Below, one piece after another: positions 42,550 through 51,222 of a stretch of 64,000 bases of DNA. Position 1 is the first letter of the stretch, and the number at the start of each line of letters is the position of its first letter. The position numbers and the translations under genes are program-made. Source of the stretch: Sphingobium yanoikuyae (GTDB taxonomy: Bacteria; Pseudomonadota; Alphaproteobacteria; Sphingomonadales; Sphingomonadaceae); contig NZ_CP053021.1 in NCBI RefSeq assembly GCF_013001025.1, positions 1,629,501-1,693,500 of the forward strand, written 5' to 3'. The notes beneath the pieces are model-generated. The model worked only from the letters and a program-made list of their open reading frames with translations. It made no database searches and was not told where the DNA came from.

Positions 42550-42897
42550 ATGCTCACCATCGAACCCGACTACGACCGCTTCGTCGAAACCCATGAACCG
42601 CACTATTTCTCTGCGCAGGCGATGGGGTTCGCTCTCATTCGCCGGATCGAGCGCCACCTCAAACGGGCTAATTCCTACGCGGGCCAGTACTATGGTTACA
42701 CCGATTACGAGACCGGCGACTTCGTGATTACCGGCGAGTGCGACGAGGAATACGAGGCGGAATGGAACCGGGCTTCGGAGCTCGCCCGCATGGCCGCCTG
42801 CTCCAATGCGTATCGGATCATCCGGGCACAGGGCGGTGACGACGAGGCGGCCATGCTCATCCTGGAAGCGCACGCGTTGGTCGCCCAGCAGGGCTGA
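42550..42897 (+). CDS. Hypothetical protein, 115 aa
   Basis: ATG 42550 has GAGGAGG 5 nt upstream. The acidic product, MLTIEPDYDRFVETHEPHYF, continues SYAGQYYGYTDYETGDFVIT and ends in an Ala-rich helix. No family recognised. It is followed by a terminator stem interrupted from its T tract by an IS element. Confidence 0.72.
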   Translation: MLTIEPDYDRFVETHEPHYFSAQAMGFALIRRIERHLKRANSYAGQYYGYTDYETGDFVITGECDEEYEAEWNRASELARMAACSNAYRIIRAQGGDDEAAMLILEAHALVAQQG

Positions 42898-42908
42898 TCA
42901 CATACCCC

Positions 42909-42933
42909 GGGACCGGGCCTGATGCCCGGTCCC
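42909..42933 (+). terminator. Terminator stem separated from its T tract by IS1111-type insertion
   Basis: GGGACCGGGC (42909-42918) and GCCCGGTCCC (42924-42933) pair perfectly. The element starting near 42941 separates this stem from TTTTTT at 44291-44296, which would otherwise follow directly. Confidence 0.7.
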
Positions 42934-43006
42934 TTATGGGATGGCCCGCCCCTTTTCCCCGGCATCAGGTATGATGCCGGTGCTTGAAAAGGAAAGGAGC
43001 GGACCG

Positions 43007-44038
43007 ATGTCTATTGTTATCCTTGGCGTTGATTTGGGCAAGAATGCCTGCAGTGTCGTAGGCGTTGATGCAGCAGGCGCTGTCATCGTGCGTAAGTCGA
43101 TGCGCCGACAGACACTTATCGATTACGTGACCAAGCTTCCGGCTTGCGTGATTGCAATGGAGGCGTGCTGTGGTGCCCACAACCTTGGTCGCCTTTTCGC
43201 CGCGCAGGGGCACGAAATCAGATTGATGTCGCCGGAGTACGTACGCCCGTATGTCAAAGCGCAGAAGAATGATGATCGTGATGCGGAGGGGATTGCCGAG
43301 GCCGCCTCGCGCCCGACTATGCGCTTCGTCGAACTCAAGACTCAGGAGCAGTTGGACATCCAGACCCTCCACCGCGTCAGGTCCCGCCTGGTAGCCGAGC
43401 GCACAAACCTTATCAACCAACTGCGGGCGATCCTCCTGGAGCGGGGGACCATTTTTCCGGCCGGCCGGCGCAAGCTGGAGTTGGGCATTGATGCCATGCT
43501 GGCCGCCGAAGATACGGCCCTATCACCACGCTTGAAGCAACTGGTGGGTGAACTGCGCGCCGAATGGCACGAACTTGATACCAAGGTCGAGGCACTGAAC
43601 GGCGAGTTTGTCGAACTGGCTCGCAATGATGCAGCTGCCCGGCGGCTCACGTCCATCCCCGGCATCGGCACGTTGAACGCAACCGCTTTGATTGCAGCCG
43701 TGGGCGATGCCAGCAGCTTTGCCAAAGCGCGAGACTTGGGTGCTTGGCTCGGCTTGGTACCCAGGCAACATACTACCGGCGGCAAGCCCCGGCTGCTCGG
43801 CATCTCCAAGCGTGGCAACACCTATTTGCGCACTTTGCTCATCCATGGCGCCCGGGCAGCATTACCGTCACTGGCGCGCAGCGAAACCCCGCTGGGACGT
43901 TGGTTGACAGGAATGATCGAGCGAGGAGTTCATCGCAACGCAATCGTCGTCGCATTGGCTAATAAACTGGCGCGGATCGCTTGGGCAGCCCTTCGCAAAG
44001 AAGTGAGCTTCGAACGCGGCTATCCAGCAGCGGCATAA
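43007..44038 (+). CDS. IS110/IS1111 family transposase (DEDD recombinase)
   Basis: The 343-residue protein has the N-terminal RuvC-like domain (GVDLGKNACSVVGVD, AMEACCGAHN, KNDDRDAEGIAEA) and the C-terminal Tnp domain (SIPGIGTLNATALIAAVGD, WLGLVPRQHTTGGKPRLLG). ATG 43007 follows AAGGAGC at 6 nt. It looks complete. IS110 enzymes recombine DNA guided by a bridge RNA encoded in the element. Confidence 0.93.
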   Translation: MSIVILGVDLGKNACSVVGVDAAGAVIVRKSMRRQTLIDYVTKLPACVIAMEACCGAHNLGRLFAAQGHEIRLMSPEYVRPYVKAQKNDDRDAEGIAEAASRPTMRFVELKTQEQLDIQTLHRVRSRLVAERTNLINQLRAILLERGTIFPAGRRKLELGIDAMLAAEDTALSPRLKQLVGELRAEWHELDTKVEALNGEFVELARNDAAARRLTSIPGIGTLNATALIAAVGDASSFAKARDLGAWLGLVPRQHTTGGKPRLLGISKRGNTYLRTLLIHGARAALPSLARSETPLGRWLTGMIERGVHRNAIVVALANKLARIAWAALRKEVSFERGYPAAA

Positions 44039-44287
44039 CGGATCGGCTGCGTGCTTCTGCGCGCGTAGCCCAACGATGTTTGCAGGAAGGATCGTGAAGA
44101 TGGCCTGACAGTCGATCGGCGTCTGGAAAGCCCGGGCAAAAAAATGGCACCTGTTGCCGGTTCCCTTATTGTGGCTCCAGACGTGCGGATGTCCATCTTG
44201 GCCACGGGATGCTCCCGTGAGACCGCATACGTTGACGCAGACTGATCAGAACACCGTAAAATCCTACTTGCAAACGGGGCGGGCCAT
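44039..44287 (+). ncRNA. Candidate bridge RNA region of the IS1111-type element
   Basis: The 249-nt non-coding end after the transposase stop is longer than needed for a terminator. In the IS1111 subgroup the bridge RNA is encoded in this right end, as I recall from the IS110 bridge-RNA work. The sequence contains several short self-complementary stretches. No structure was computed. Confidence 0.4.
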
Positions 44288-44317
44288 ACGTTTTTTGCTT
44301 TCGGGGAGATCCCACCC

Positions 44318-44497
44318 ATGAACGCCATCCCTCAAACCTCCTCGCCACGCACCACCGCGCAACTGCAGCAAGGGTGCCCCGCCCCTGCCGGTACGAGGCT
44401 GCGCAGCGCGAGCGCGCTGCGTAAGGCGGGACGCACGGCGCGAGGCCGTTTTGTAATGGACCCTACGCACGGGTGCTGCGACACCATTCTGTTCTGA
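44318..44497 (+). CDS. Possible 59-aa protein, originally next gene after 42550
   Basis: ATG 44318 has GGGGAG 7 nt upstream. The frame encodes MNAIPQTSSPRTTAQLQQGC and ends DPTHGCCDTILF. Without the IS element, this start would lie about 55 bases after the stem at 42909, with the T tract between, the same layout as the genes at 38541 and 38909. The last third may not be native. No family recognised. Confidence 0.35.
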   Translation: MNAIPQTSSPRTTAQLQQGCPAPAGTRLRSASALRKAGRTARGRFVMDPTHGCCDTILF

Positions 44498-44736
44498 AAA
44501 CAAAGAGATGAGGCTGTACTGCACGTCTCACGCCACACCGGTCGGCTGTAGTACGCGAACCACCAGACGTCTATCGTGCGGCATATCTCATTGCAACTAA
44601 ACCGGTAATTTCGTGAGACACGTCCTACGCTGCTCCAGATTCCAGATCGGGATCATACCGACTACCGGCTCGGCGGAAACGGTGGAATCTTGACCGAGAT
44701 CATGGTCTCTTCGCTTTTGGACGAAGGAGAACACCC

Positions 44737-44895
44737 GTGGCTGAGCTGAACCAGGAGTATATCAACGACCTTCGTCGGGCGGTCGTCAAAGCCATCTGTG
44801 AAGTGTCGGCGGGAAGGCAACAATCCCCTTCGTGGGGGAGGGTGACATCCTCTATATCGGCTCGGCCGAAGTCTGCCAGATGCTCACGCTTTTGC
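44737..44895 (+). pseudogene. Frameshifted gene start, cut by the IS3 element
   Basis: A GTG at 44737 with AAGGAG 7 nt upstream opens a protein-like frame (MAELNQEYINDLRRAVVKAI). After about 30 codons the plausible protein continues in another frame (IPFVGEGDILYIGSAEVCQM), consistent with one lost base near 44820. It runs into the IS3 end near 44896, so the 3' part is missing. Confidence 0.6.
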
Positions 44896-45060
44896 TGTCT
44901 GAGAGGCTGTCGTCTAATAGCGGCCCAGATTGCAAGACCTAGGCTCAGGACTCATTGATTGAGCCAGAAGATGAAGAGGTGGCCTGGAGAATCTGCACAC
45001 TGAGATAATTGGATATTCTGCCTGAGAGCGGCCAGAAGGGCTGCGAGACAGGAGCAGAGA

Positions 45061-45369
45061 ATGAGCAGACGACCCCGGCGCAACCACAGCCCGGCTTTCA
45101 AGGCGAAGGTAGCGCTTGCCGCGATCAAGGGCGAGAAGACGCTGGCCGAGCTGGCACAGGATTATGACCTGCATCCCAACCAGATCACGACCTGGCGCAT
45201 GCAGTTGCTTGAAGGGGCGGCCGGCGTGTTTGGCTCGGAGAAGGCCTCGGACGAGCCCGCGATCGACGTGAAGACGCTGCACGCCAAGATCGGCGAGCTG
45301 ACGCTGGCGAACGATTTTTTGGAAGGCGCGCTCGGCAAGGCAGGTCTGTTGCCGAGCGCAAAACGATGA
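45061..45369 (+). CDS. IS3 family transposase OrfA
   Basis: The 102-residue protein has an HTH region (FKAKVALAAIKGEKTLAELAQ, then HPNQITTWRMQLLEGAAGVF) followed by a leucine-zipper-like helix. It overlaps orfB by 4 bases (ATGA), allowing coupled translation or frameshift fusion. It provides DNA binding for the element. Confidence 0.92.
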   Translation: MSRRPRRNHSPAFKAKVALAAIKGEKTLAELAQDYDLHPNQITTWRMQLLEGAAGVFGSEKASDEPAIDVKTLHAKIGELTLANDFLEGALGKAGLLPSAKR

Positions 45370-46193
45370 TCGACCGCTCGCACACCTTGCCCGTGAAGCG
45401 GCAGGCGAAGGAACTGGGGATCAGCCGGGGTAGTGTCTATTATCTGCCCCGGCCGGTTTCGCCGGAAGACCTTGCGATCATGCGGCGCATGGACGCGTTG
45501 CACCTGGAGTTTCCGTTCGCAGGGAGCCGAATGCTACGCGATTTTCTGCGCCAGGAGGGCATCGAGATCGGCCGCTGCCATGTCGCGAGCCTGATGAAGA
45601 AGATGGCGATCGAGGCGGTCTATCGCCGTCCCAGCACTTCCAAGCCGGCGCCAGGGCACAAGATCTACCCCTATCTCCTGCGCAAACTGCCGATCGTGAG
45701 GCCCAACCAGGTCTGGGCTACGGATATCAGCTACATCCCCATGGCCCGGGGCTTCGTCTATCTCGTCGCCATCGTCGATTGGTTCAGCCGCAAGGTCCTC
45801 AGCCACCGGATTTCGATCACGCTGGAAGCCGACTTCTGCGTGGAAGCACTCGAGGAAGCCCTGGCGCGCTATGGCAATCCGGAAATCTTCAATACGGATC
45901 AGGGCAGCCAATTCACCAGCCAGGCCTTCACCGGCGTGCTCCGGCGCGAGGGAATTGCCATAAGCATGGACGGGCGCGGCGCCTGGCGCGACAATGTCGT
46001 AGTCGAGCGGCTGTGGCGCTCGGTAAAGTACGAGGAAGTCTACCTGCACGCCTACGCCTCTGTCAGCGAAGCGCGCAGTTCGATCGCCCGATATCTGGGC
46101 TTCTACAATGCCCGGAGACCTCATTCGAGCCTCGGTGGGCGTACGCCTGATCAAACCTACTTTGACAATCTACCACGGGCCGTGGCAGCGTGA
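45366..46193 (+). CDS. IS3 family transposase OrfB (integrase core)
   Basis: The 275-residue protein has an HTH_21-like segment and an rve integrase core with the DDE triad visible: WATDISYI, NTDQGSQF and the Glu of VVERLWRSVKYEEVY. It ends with the usual YNARRPHSSLGGRTPDQ. It appears intact, so this copy may be active. Confidence 0.93.
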   Translation: MIDRSHTLPVKRQAKELGISRGSVYYLPRPVSPEDLAIMRRMDALHLEFPFAGSRMLRDFLRQEGIEIGRCHVASLMKKMAIEAVYRRPSTSKPAPGHKIYPYLLRKLPIVRPNQVWATDISYIPMARGFVYLVAIVDWFSRKVLSHRISITLEADFCVEALEEALARYGNPEIFNTDQGSQFTSQAFTGVLRREGIAISMDGRGAWRDNVVVERLWRSVKYEEVYLHAYASVSEARSSIARYLGFYNARRPHSSLGGRTPDQTYFDNLPRAVAA

Positions 46194-46304
46194 ATTGGCC
46201 GCGACTTGCGGGGCGTCACTCCGGCCGGGCTACGCCCGACCTCCATGACGCCCCGCAGGCGGCAGCTTGAACAACCAACCCGCAGACGATCCACTTATCA
46301 AACG

Positions 46305-47300
46305 TCAAAGGCTGTTCAGACAAACCGAGCCACTTCTAACAGCGAGTTTACGCGCGACGGCGACAGCAGCACGTTTGAAGCCGATTTTCTCGCGCAATTT
46401 GAGTCCCCAAGATCGCAGATCACTTTCTGCCGCAGCTCTAGTCATGATGACCGTTGCCTCTTCATAGAGTAGGCCGCGCAGGTGAGCATCACCGCGTCGG
46501 GAGATATGGCCATCGTAATCGATTTCGCCCGATTGGTAACGTCTGGTCGTAAGACCGATCCAGGCACCAACCGATCGTGATTTTTTGAGGTTAGCGGGAT
46601 CCTCAATGGCGCTTGTGAACGCTGTCGCTGTGATAGCGCCGACGCCTGGTATCGACATAAGGAGTTGGCACGCTTGGCTTTGCCGCGCATCAGCAAGAAG
46701 CTGACGTCCCAGTTCTGCTGCTCGTATCCGGATGCTGCGCCACGCCTCGAGGATCGGCATCATAATGGGCGCAAGATCATTGCGTCCATCCAGTGAACGG
46801 CAGACATGTTCATCGAACTTGCCTCCCTTTGCTGAAGGGATGATCAAGCCAAAGGTCTTCATCAGCCCTCGGATCTGGTTGGAAAGCTCCACCGAAATCC
46901 TTACCAGCCTGTTGCGTGCGGCCACACGCGTGCGTGAAATCATACTCTCGAAGCCCTTCACACGCACTTCTCGGAAGAAACCGATTTCGGCCAGATGTGC
47001 CAGTCCGTCGGCATCATTTGCATCGGTCTTGTTCGGCGCCATGTCGAGGGCCGCCTTGGCGTGCCGTGCATCGATGCAGATCGCCGGCAGCCCTTCGGAC
47101 TTTAAGGCATGGAAAAACCAAACCGACAGCGGCCCGGTCTCAAATACAACTCGCTTCGCATGGGGCGCCCGCTTGCGAACAAGTTTTACCAAAGCTGCGG
47201 GATTTGACGCGCACTTGCCGCGCCAAATCCGCTTGCCCTCACGACGGATAGAAACGGCGGTCTCTTTCATCGAAACGTCGAGTCCGATATACTGTTCCAT
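46305..47300 (-). CDS. IS110 family transposase with altered C-terminus
   Basis: The 331-residue protein has YIGLDVSMKETAVSI, ETGPLSVWFFHAL and NKTDANDADGLAH in the N-terminal RuvC-like domain, and MSIPGVGAITATAFTSAIED in the Tnp domain. The usual sequence after AVARKLAV is replaced by ten residues from the IS3 junction, so the C-terminus is damaged or rewritten. It differs strongly from the 43007 transposase. The element's end on this side is lost. Confidence 0.88.
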   Translation of the reverse strand: MEQYIGLDVSMKETAVSIRREGKRIWRGKCASNPAALVKLVRKRAPHAKRVVFETGPLSVWFFHALKSEGLPAICIDARHAKAALDMAPNKTDANDADGLAHLAEIGFFREVRVKGFESMISRTRVAARNRLVRISVELSNQIRGLMKTFGLIIPSAKGGKFDEHVCRSLDGRNDLAPIMMPILEAWRSIRIRAAELGRQLLADARQSQACQLLMSIPGVGAITATAFTSAIEDPANLKKSRSVGAWIGLTTRRYQSGEIDYDGHISRRGDAHLRGLLYEEATVIMTRAAAESDLRSWGLKLREKIGFKRAAVAVARKLAVRSGSVCLNSL

Positions 47301-47547
47301 GGCTGTTCTCCGTTAAATGCTTGGGCCCGGCGTCCAGTCGTGAGCCCGTACTTTCATCTTATCGGAGAGCAGCCACCTCCTGTTCAATTCCTTTGCACAG
47401 GCATCTCGGCGACTCGCTCCCGCGATTACCCCATGTGTCAGAACGCTATCGTAACGGTGGACAATCGAGTTTTGATGTGATTCCGAGCGGTTGCGACACC
47501 AACCTTGGAAGCCATCATGTGGAACCTGCCCGCCCGCGCGCATCATA
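47301..47547 (-). ncRNA. Candidate bridge RNA region of the IS110 element
   Basis: The 247-nt non-coding stretch upstream of the minus-strand transposase matches where the IS110 subgroup encodes its bridge RNA (left end). It begins where the IS5 remnant stops, so this may be the outer tip of the IS110 element. No structure was computed. Confidence 0.35.
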
Positions 47548-48205
47548 GGCCTTGTCCGACCGCTTGATGATCTCGATCGTCCAATGTCCTGCACCGGCGA
47601 TGGCATCGCGGAGTTTGTCGCCAGCATAGCCGCCATCGGCAAAGACATGGCGCAGCCAAGGGAAGCGCGGCCGCGCGGCCTTGAGGACATCGACCGCACC
47701 ATCGCGGTCCTGAATATCGGCGGTGTGCACGAGGATGAAGATGAGGAAACCGCAGGTGTCCGTCAGGATGTGGCGCTTGCGGCCTTTGATCTTTTTGCCC
47801 GCATCATAGCCCCAAGGGCTGCCGCTTTCGGTCGTTTTGACCGACTGACTGTCGATCACACCGGCACTTGGACTTGCTTCGCTTCCCTCGATCTCGCGCA
47901 GGTTCATGACCAGCACTGTGTTCATCGCCTCGAGCAGCCCAGCGTTGCGCCAGGCGTAGAAATAGCGCTGGACCGTCGAGACCGGCGGGAAGCATTTGGG
48001 GCAGAAGCCGCCAGGCGCAACCGCTCGCCGCGATGTAAAGCAAGGCGTTCAGCACTTCGCGCATGTCCGTTGTTCGGCGCCGACCGCCCCGCTTGGCAAC
48101 AGGGATGAACGGCGCCGCCAGCGCCCACTCCCGGTCGGTCATATCGCTGGAATAGCGCAATCCTTTTCGCCTATGCTCCTCCCGGGCAATACCAGTCCAT
48201 GCCAT
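47548..48205 (-). pseudogene. IS5 family transposase, split frames and missing 3' end
   Basis: The first frame (from 48205, MAWTGIAREEHRRKGLRYSS) and the second (VIDSQSVKTTESGSPWGYDA, then VFADGGYAG) lie in different frames. They meet at a CCCCAAA run near 48000, which could be a programmed slip or decay. The first two catalytic Asp are present; the C-terminal part with the catalytic Glu is lost. This copy cannot transpose on its own. Confidence 0.8.
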
Positions 48206-48281
48206 GGTTCACTCCATCTCTTTGCAAAGAGGCGTGAATCACAACGTGCTGGTATTGCCCAACAACGTTCGGGGCAGGCTC
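47548..48281 (-). mobile_element. Truncated IS5 family element
   Basis: The outer tip, GAGCCTGCCCCGAACG read on the minus strand, ends at about 48281 and looks like an IS5/IS427 end. A second inverted pair, GGGCAATACCAG (48184-48195) and CTGGTATTGCCC (48249-48260), lies inside. The other end is missing: the transposase stops where IS110 sequence begins near 47548. Confidence 0.65.
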
Positions 48282-48835
48282 TTAGGCGCGTTCGCGCCCA
48301 GCAGCGGGTCGATTGCCCCGCCTACGGCCGCGATATGCTCGAGATCGACGCCGCTTTCCGGTTCATCGAACAAGCACAAGGCCGACCGCTTGAGAAAGAG
48401 CTTCAGGATTTCCCAGCGTTTGATCTCGCCGCCCGAGAAGCCGACAATGACGTCCCGCTCCTCGAACCCCCGGAAGTCGAGCGCTGCCGCCTCCTCTTTC
48501 AGCATGTCGGCCGATCCGATCGCGGCGGTGAACGCCTCGACGGTGACGCCGTCGAGGCCCGGCGGGCGCTGGAAGGTCATGCCGAAACCAAGTCGCGCGC
48601 GTTCATCGACGGGCACAGCCTCGACCGGCCGTCCCTTGAACAAGATATGGCCGCTTGTGACCCGGTACGGCGGCAAACCCATGATTGTGGCGAGCAGTGA
48701 GGATTTGCCCGATCCATTGGGTCCGAATAATATATGGGTTTCCCCTGCCGGGATCACGAGATTCACGCCATGCAGCACGCGAGTGGTCCCAACTGCGGCA
48801 TGGAGATTCCGGATTTCGAGAAAGGGTTCGGCCAA
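48239..48835 (-). pseudogene. sufC: SufC-like Fe-S assembly ATPase, 3' end replaced by IS5
   Basis: About 183 native residues match SufC: Walker A GPNGSGKSS, signature FSGGE, Walker B CLFDEPESGVDLEHI. After LLGANA the frame enters the IS5 tip and ends 15 residues later. Normal SufC is about 250 residues, so the H-loop and C-terminus are missing. The TTG start at 48835 is backed by AAAGGAG 8 nt upstream. No sufB or sufD is nearby. A FixJ-type site lies 64 bp upstream. Confidence 0.75.
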
Positions 48836-48899
48836 CGGTGTCGCTCCTTTGCGTAACGCCAGGCTCGCATGCCGCTTGGGACTGGAATATCTGTAAGGT

Positions 48900-48905
48900 T
48901 ACGTA
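48900..48905 (-). promoter_or_regulatory. TACGTA site 64 bp before the sufC-like start, FixJ-type
   Basis: TTACGTAG on the plus strand at 48899-48906; exactly 64 bases separate the TACGTA from the TTG start. The same core lies 63-64 bp before three other genes of this island. From memory, the selected FixJ consensus is GTAMGTAG. Confidence 0.5.
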
Positions 48906-49144
48906 GTTCGTGCTCGTACGGCTCCGGCTATCGTGAGTCGTCCGGGTTCATTTGATCTCGACTGGTTTCACCGTATCCTGTGGACACGCGCCGCCAAATA
49001 TCCTAGCCAAGGCGTGCATTTTCCGATCTTGATCGTGAGGAAAGGCACGCAATTGGCGCGTTGAACATAGGCTCTCGACTTTCGGTCGGGCGGCCTGCGG
49101 AATGCAATACCTTCGGGAAATACGCAGGGCGCGTTTTCCTATGT

Positions 49145-49158
49145 TTGCGCGCGATCAA
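49145..49158 (+). promoter_or_regulatory. FixK/FNR-like box upstream of fixL
   Basis: TTGCGCGCGATCAA fits the FixK2/FNR pattern TTG-N8-CAA with TTGC and TCAA half-sites. It lies 177 bp before fixL. A single 14-mer match can occur by chance. Confidence 0.35.
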
Positions 49159-49307
49159 CCGTCCCGGCTGGCGGGGCGGGCCATCGGAGTGCGTCATGAT
49201 CTGGCGACCGAACAAGCTATCCGCGGAATCTTCCGCAAAGGTCATGACGTGCCGACGACACGGCAATGAAGTCGTATGCGGCTTCACCACCCTTAAGCGA
49301 TTCTGCA

Positions 49308-49330
49308 TGCCAACTCCTGGGGAGTTGGCA
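49308..49330 (+). promoter_or_regulatory. Hairpin covering the fixL ribosome site
   Basis: TGCCAACTCC (49308-49317) and GGAGTTGGCA (49321-49330) form a perfect 10-bp stem with a 3-nt loop, 5 bases before the ATG. The only good Shine-Dalgarno-like sequence, GGGGAG, is inside the loop and right arm, so pairing would block translation. Confidence 0.55.
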
Positions 49331-49335
49331 CGGGG

Positions 49336-51222
49336 ATGATGGTCAGGCGCCCGACACAGGCCCAGCGCGCCTGGCTCCTCGCCTCGATCACGGTGGCGAT
49401 CGTCCTAGTCGCAATTCTCGCCCGCTATACGCTCAAGCCCTGGCTCGTCGCGGGAGAGCCCTATTTCCTGTTCTGCCTTGCTGTTCTGGTCGCTGCGATT
49501 GCCGGCGGGCCGCGCCAGGCGCTGATCGCGGCGCTGCTATCGATCGTTGCGGGGATTGGCTTCGAAATCACGGAGCCCTCGACGATATTCGATCCGATCA
49601 GTGTAGCGACCGCGCTCGTCCTGGCTGGAGGGATCATCCTTTTCGCTGCCGGCAATGCTCCCTGGCAGCGCAAATCCCGTAAGGAGAATGAGCGTGTGGC
49701 TACCCGCTTGCAAGCGGGGGCAGCAGCCGCTGAGGAACTCGGCCTGCTGATCGACGGCGCGCAGGGATATGCGATCTACATGCTCGATCCGGAAGGCGTT
49801 GTTACGATCTGGAACGAGGGAGCCGAGCGCCTGAAGGGCTGGAGCGAGGTTGAGGTGGTGGGCGTGCATTGCGCGATCTTTTATCCAACGGACGCTGTCG
49901 ATGCCGGCAAGCCGGCGCAGGATCTGGCTCGGGCGCAGGATCTCGGCAAGTTCGAGGAGGACGACTGGCGCGTGCGCAAGGACGGCTCGGAGTTCCTTGC
50001 CCATGTTTCGATCACGGCTCTGCGCAACGAGGATGGAACACTCCGCGGGTTCGGCAAGGTCGTGCGCGACGCAACCGAGGAGCGCGCAGCCGAGAGCGCG
50101 CTCAAGGCCAATGCCATGCATCTTCGTTCGATTCTGGCGACGGTCCCGGACGCCATGATCGTCATCGATGAAGAAGGCAGCATCATCTCCTTCAGCGCCG
50201 CCGCCGAGAAGCTGTTCGGATATGCCGAAGCCGAAGTTACGGGCTCCAACGTCAGCCGGTTGATGCCGTCACCCGACAAGGACCGGCATGATGGCTATCT
50301 TAGGCGCTATCTTGAGACCGGCGAGCGGCGGATCATCGGCATCGGCCGGATGGTACTCGCCTGTCGCCGGGACGGCTCGACCTTTCCAATGGAACTGTCC
50401 GTCGGCGAGGCGGTTAGCGGCAAGCAACGGGTATTCACCGGGTTCATTCGTGACCTCTCTGAGCAGCATGCGACGCAGGAGCGCTTGGAGGAGCTTCAGT
50501 CCGACCTCATTCACGTGGCCCGGGTCAGCGCCATGGGGACGATGGCCTCCACACTGGCGCACGAGCTCAACCAGCCGATCACGGCCGTCGCCAACTATGT
50601 CGAAGCGGTCAGGGACCTGCTCGCCGAAGGCAATCCCGATGATATGCCGATGATTACCGAGGCGCTGAATGATGCGGCGGGAGAGGCGATCCGTGCCGGT
50701 CAGATCGTGCGGCGATTGCGCGATTTCGTGGAGCGGGGCGAAGTCGAGAAGACGGTCGAGAATCTGCCCGAGCTGATCACCGAGGCGGCGGCTCTAGGCC
50801 TGATCGGCGCTAGGGAAAGAGGGATTCAGTCCCATTTCGAGTTCGACCCCGGCGCGAGCCAGGTCCTCGTCGATAAAGTCCAGATTCAGCAGGTTCTGAT
50901 CAATCTCATTCGCAACGCCGTCGAGGCGATGGCGAGTGAAGTGGAGCGCCGGATCTGGGTCTCGACGCGCCGCGATGGTAAGGGAATGATCCGGGTGACC
51001 GTCGCCGACACGGGGCCTGGCGTCCCGGCGCATGTCGCCGACCAGCTTTTCACCGCGTTCGTCACGACCAAAAGCGAAGGCATGGGGTTGGGGCTTTCGA
51101 TCTGCCGGACGATCGTCGAGGCCAATGGCGGGCGCATTTATCTGGAGCCGCGCGAGGGGGGCGGATCGCAATTTCACTTCACGGTGGTCGCAACCGACCC
51201 GGAGACGATCGATGACGGATAG
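49336..51222 (+). CDS. fixL: FixL-like oxygen-sensing histidine kinase
   Basis: The 628-residue protein has about three N-terminal membrane segments (residues 12-110) and a first PAS domain ([20 protein letters not shown]). A second PAS domain carries the FixL heme signature, with proximal H318 in [13 protein letters not shown], then IIGIGR. HisKA has phospho-accepting H409 in LAHELNQPI, then a HATPase ([23 protein letters not shown]). It should sense O2 through heme and phosphorylate FixJ when O2 is low. It overlaps fixJ by 11 bases. Confidence 0.9.
   Translation: MMVRRPTQAQRAWLLASITVAIVLVAILARYTLKPWLVAGEPYFLFCLAVLVAAIAGGPRQALIAALLSIVAGIGFEITEPSTIFDPISVATALVLAGGIILFAAGNAPWQRKSRKENERVATRLQAGAAAAEELGLLIDGAQGYAIYMLDPEGVVTIWNEGAERLKGWSEVEVVGVHCAIFYPTDAVDAGKPAQDLARAQDLGKFEEDDWRVRKDGSEFLAHVSITALRNEDGTLRGFGKVVRDATEERAAESALKANAMHLRSILATVPDAMIVIDEEGSIISFSAAAEKLFGYAEAEVTGSNVSRLMPSPDKDRHDGYLRRYLETGERRIIGIGRMVLACRRDGSTFPMELSVGEAVSGKQRVFTGFIRDLSEQHATQERLEELQSDLIHVARVSAMGTMASTLAHELNQPITAVANYVEAVRDLLAEGNPDDMPMITEALNDAAGEAIRAGQIVRRLRDFVERGEVEKTVENLPELITEAAALGLIGARERGIQSHFEFDPGASQVLVDKVQIQQVLINLIRNAVEAMASEVERRIWVSTRRDGKGMIRVTVADTGPGVPAHVADQLFTAFVTTKSEGMGLGLSICRTIVEANGGRIYLEPREGGGSQFHFTVVATDPETIDDG

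Larger units (their letters stand above)
42941..44287 (+). mobile_element. IS110 family element, IS1111 subgroup
   Basis: ATGGCCCGCCCC (42941-42952) and GGGGCGGGCCAT (44276-44287) are perfect 12-bp inverted repeats around a 343-residue IS110-type transposase gene. Subterminal inverted repeats and a long 3' non-coding end are typical of the IS1111 subgroup. The true tips probably extend a few bases beyond the repeats. Confidence 0.8.
44896..46322 (+). mobile_element. IS3 family insertion sequence
   Basis: Two overlapping frames typical of IS3 (orfA and orfB) lie inside imperfect terminal repeats: TGTCTGA at 44896 and TCAGACA ending at 46322, with 9 of 14 end bases matching. The length, about 1.43 kb, fits. 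Flanking trinucleotides do not match, so no target duplication is visible and the ends may have recombined. Boundaries are tentative. Confidence 0.65.
48906..49335. other. Intergenic, 430 bp, fixL upstream region
   Basis: No gene is supported. It holds a FixK-like box (49145-49158) and a hairpin next to the fixL start (49308-49330). The remainder shows nothing recognisable. Confidence 0.5.

Noticed and set aside
44523..44625. ACGTCTCAC and GTGAGACACGT as ends of another small mobile element
   Set aside because: The repeats are imperfect and close together with no gene between them; evidence is too thin.
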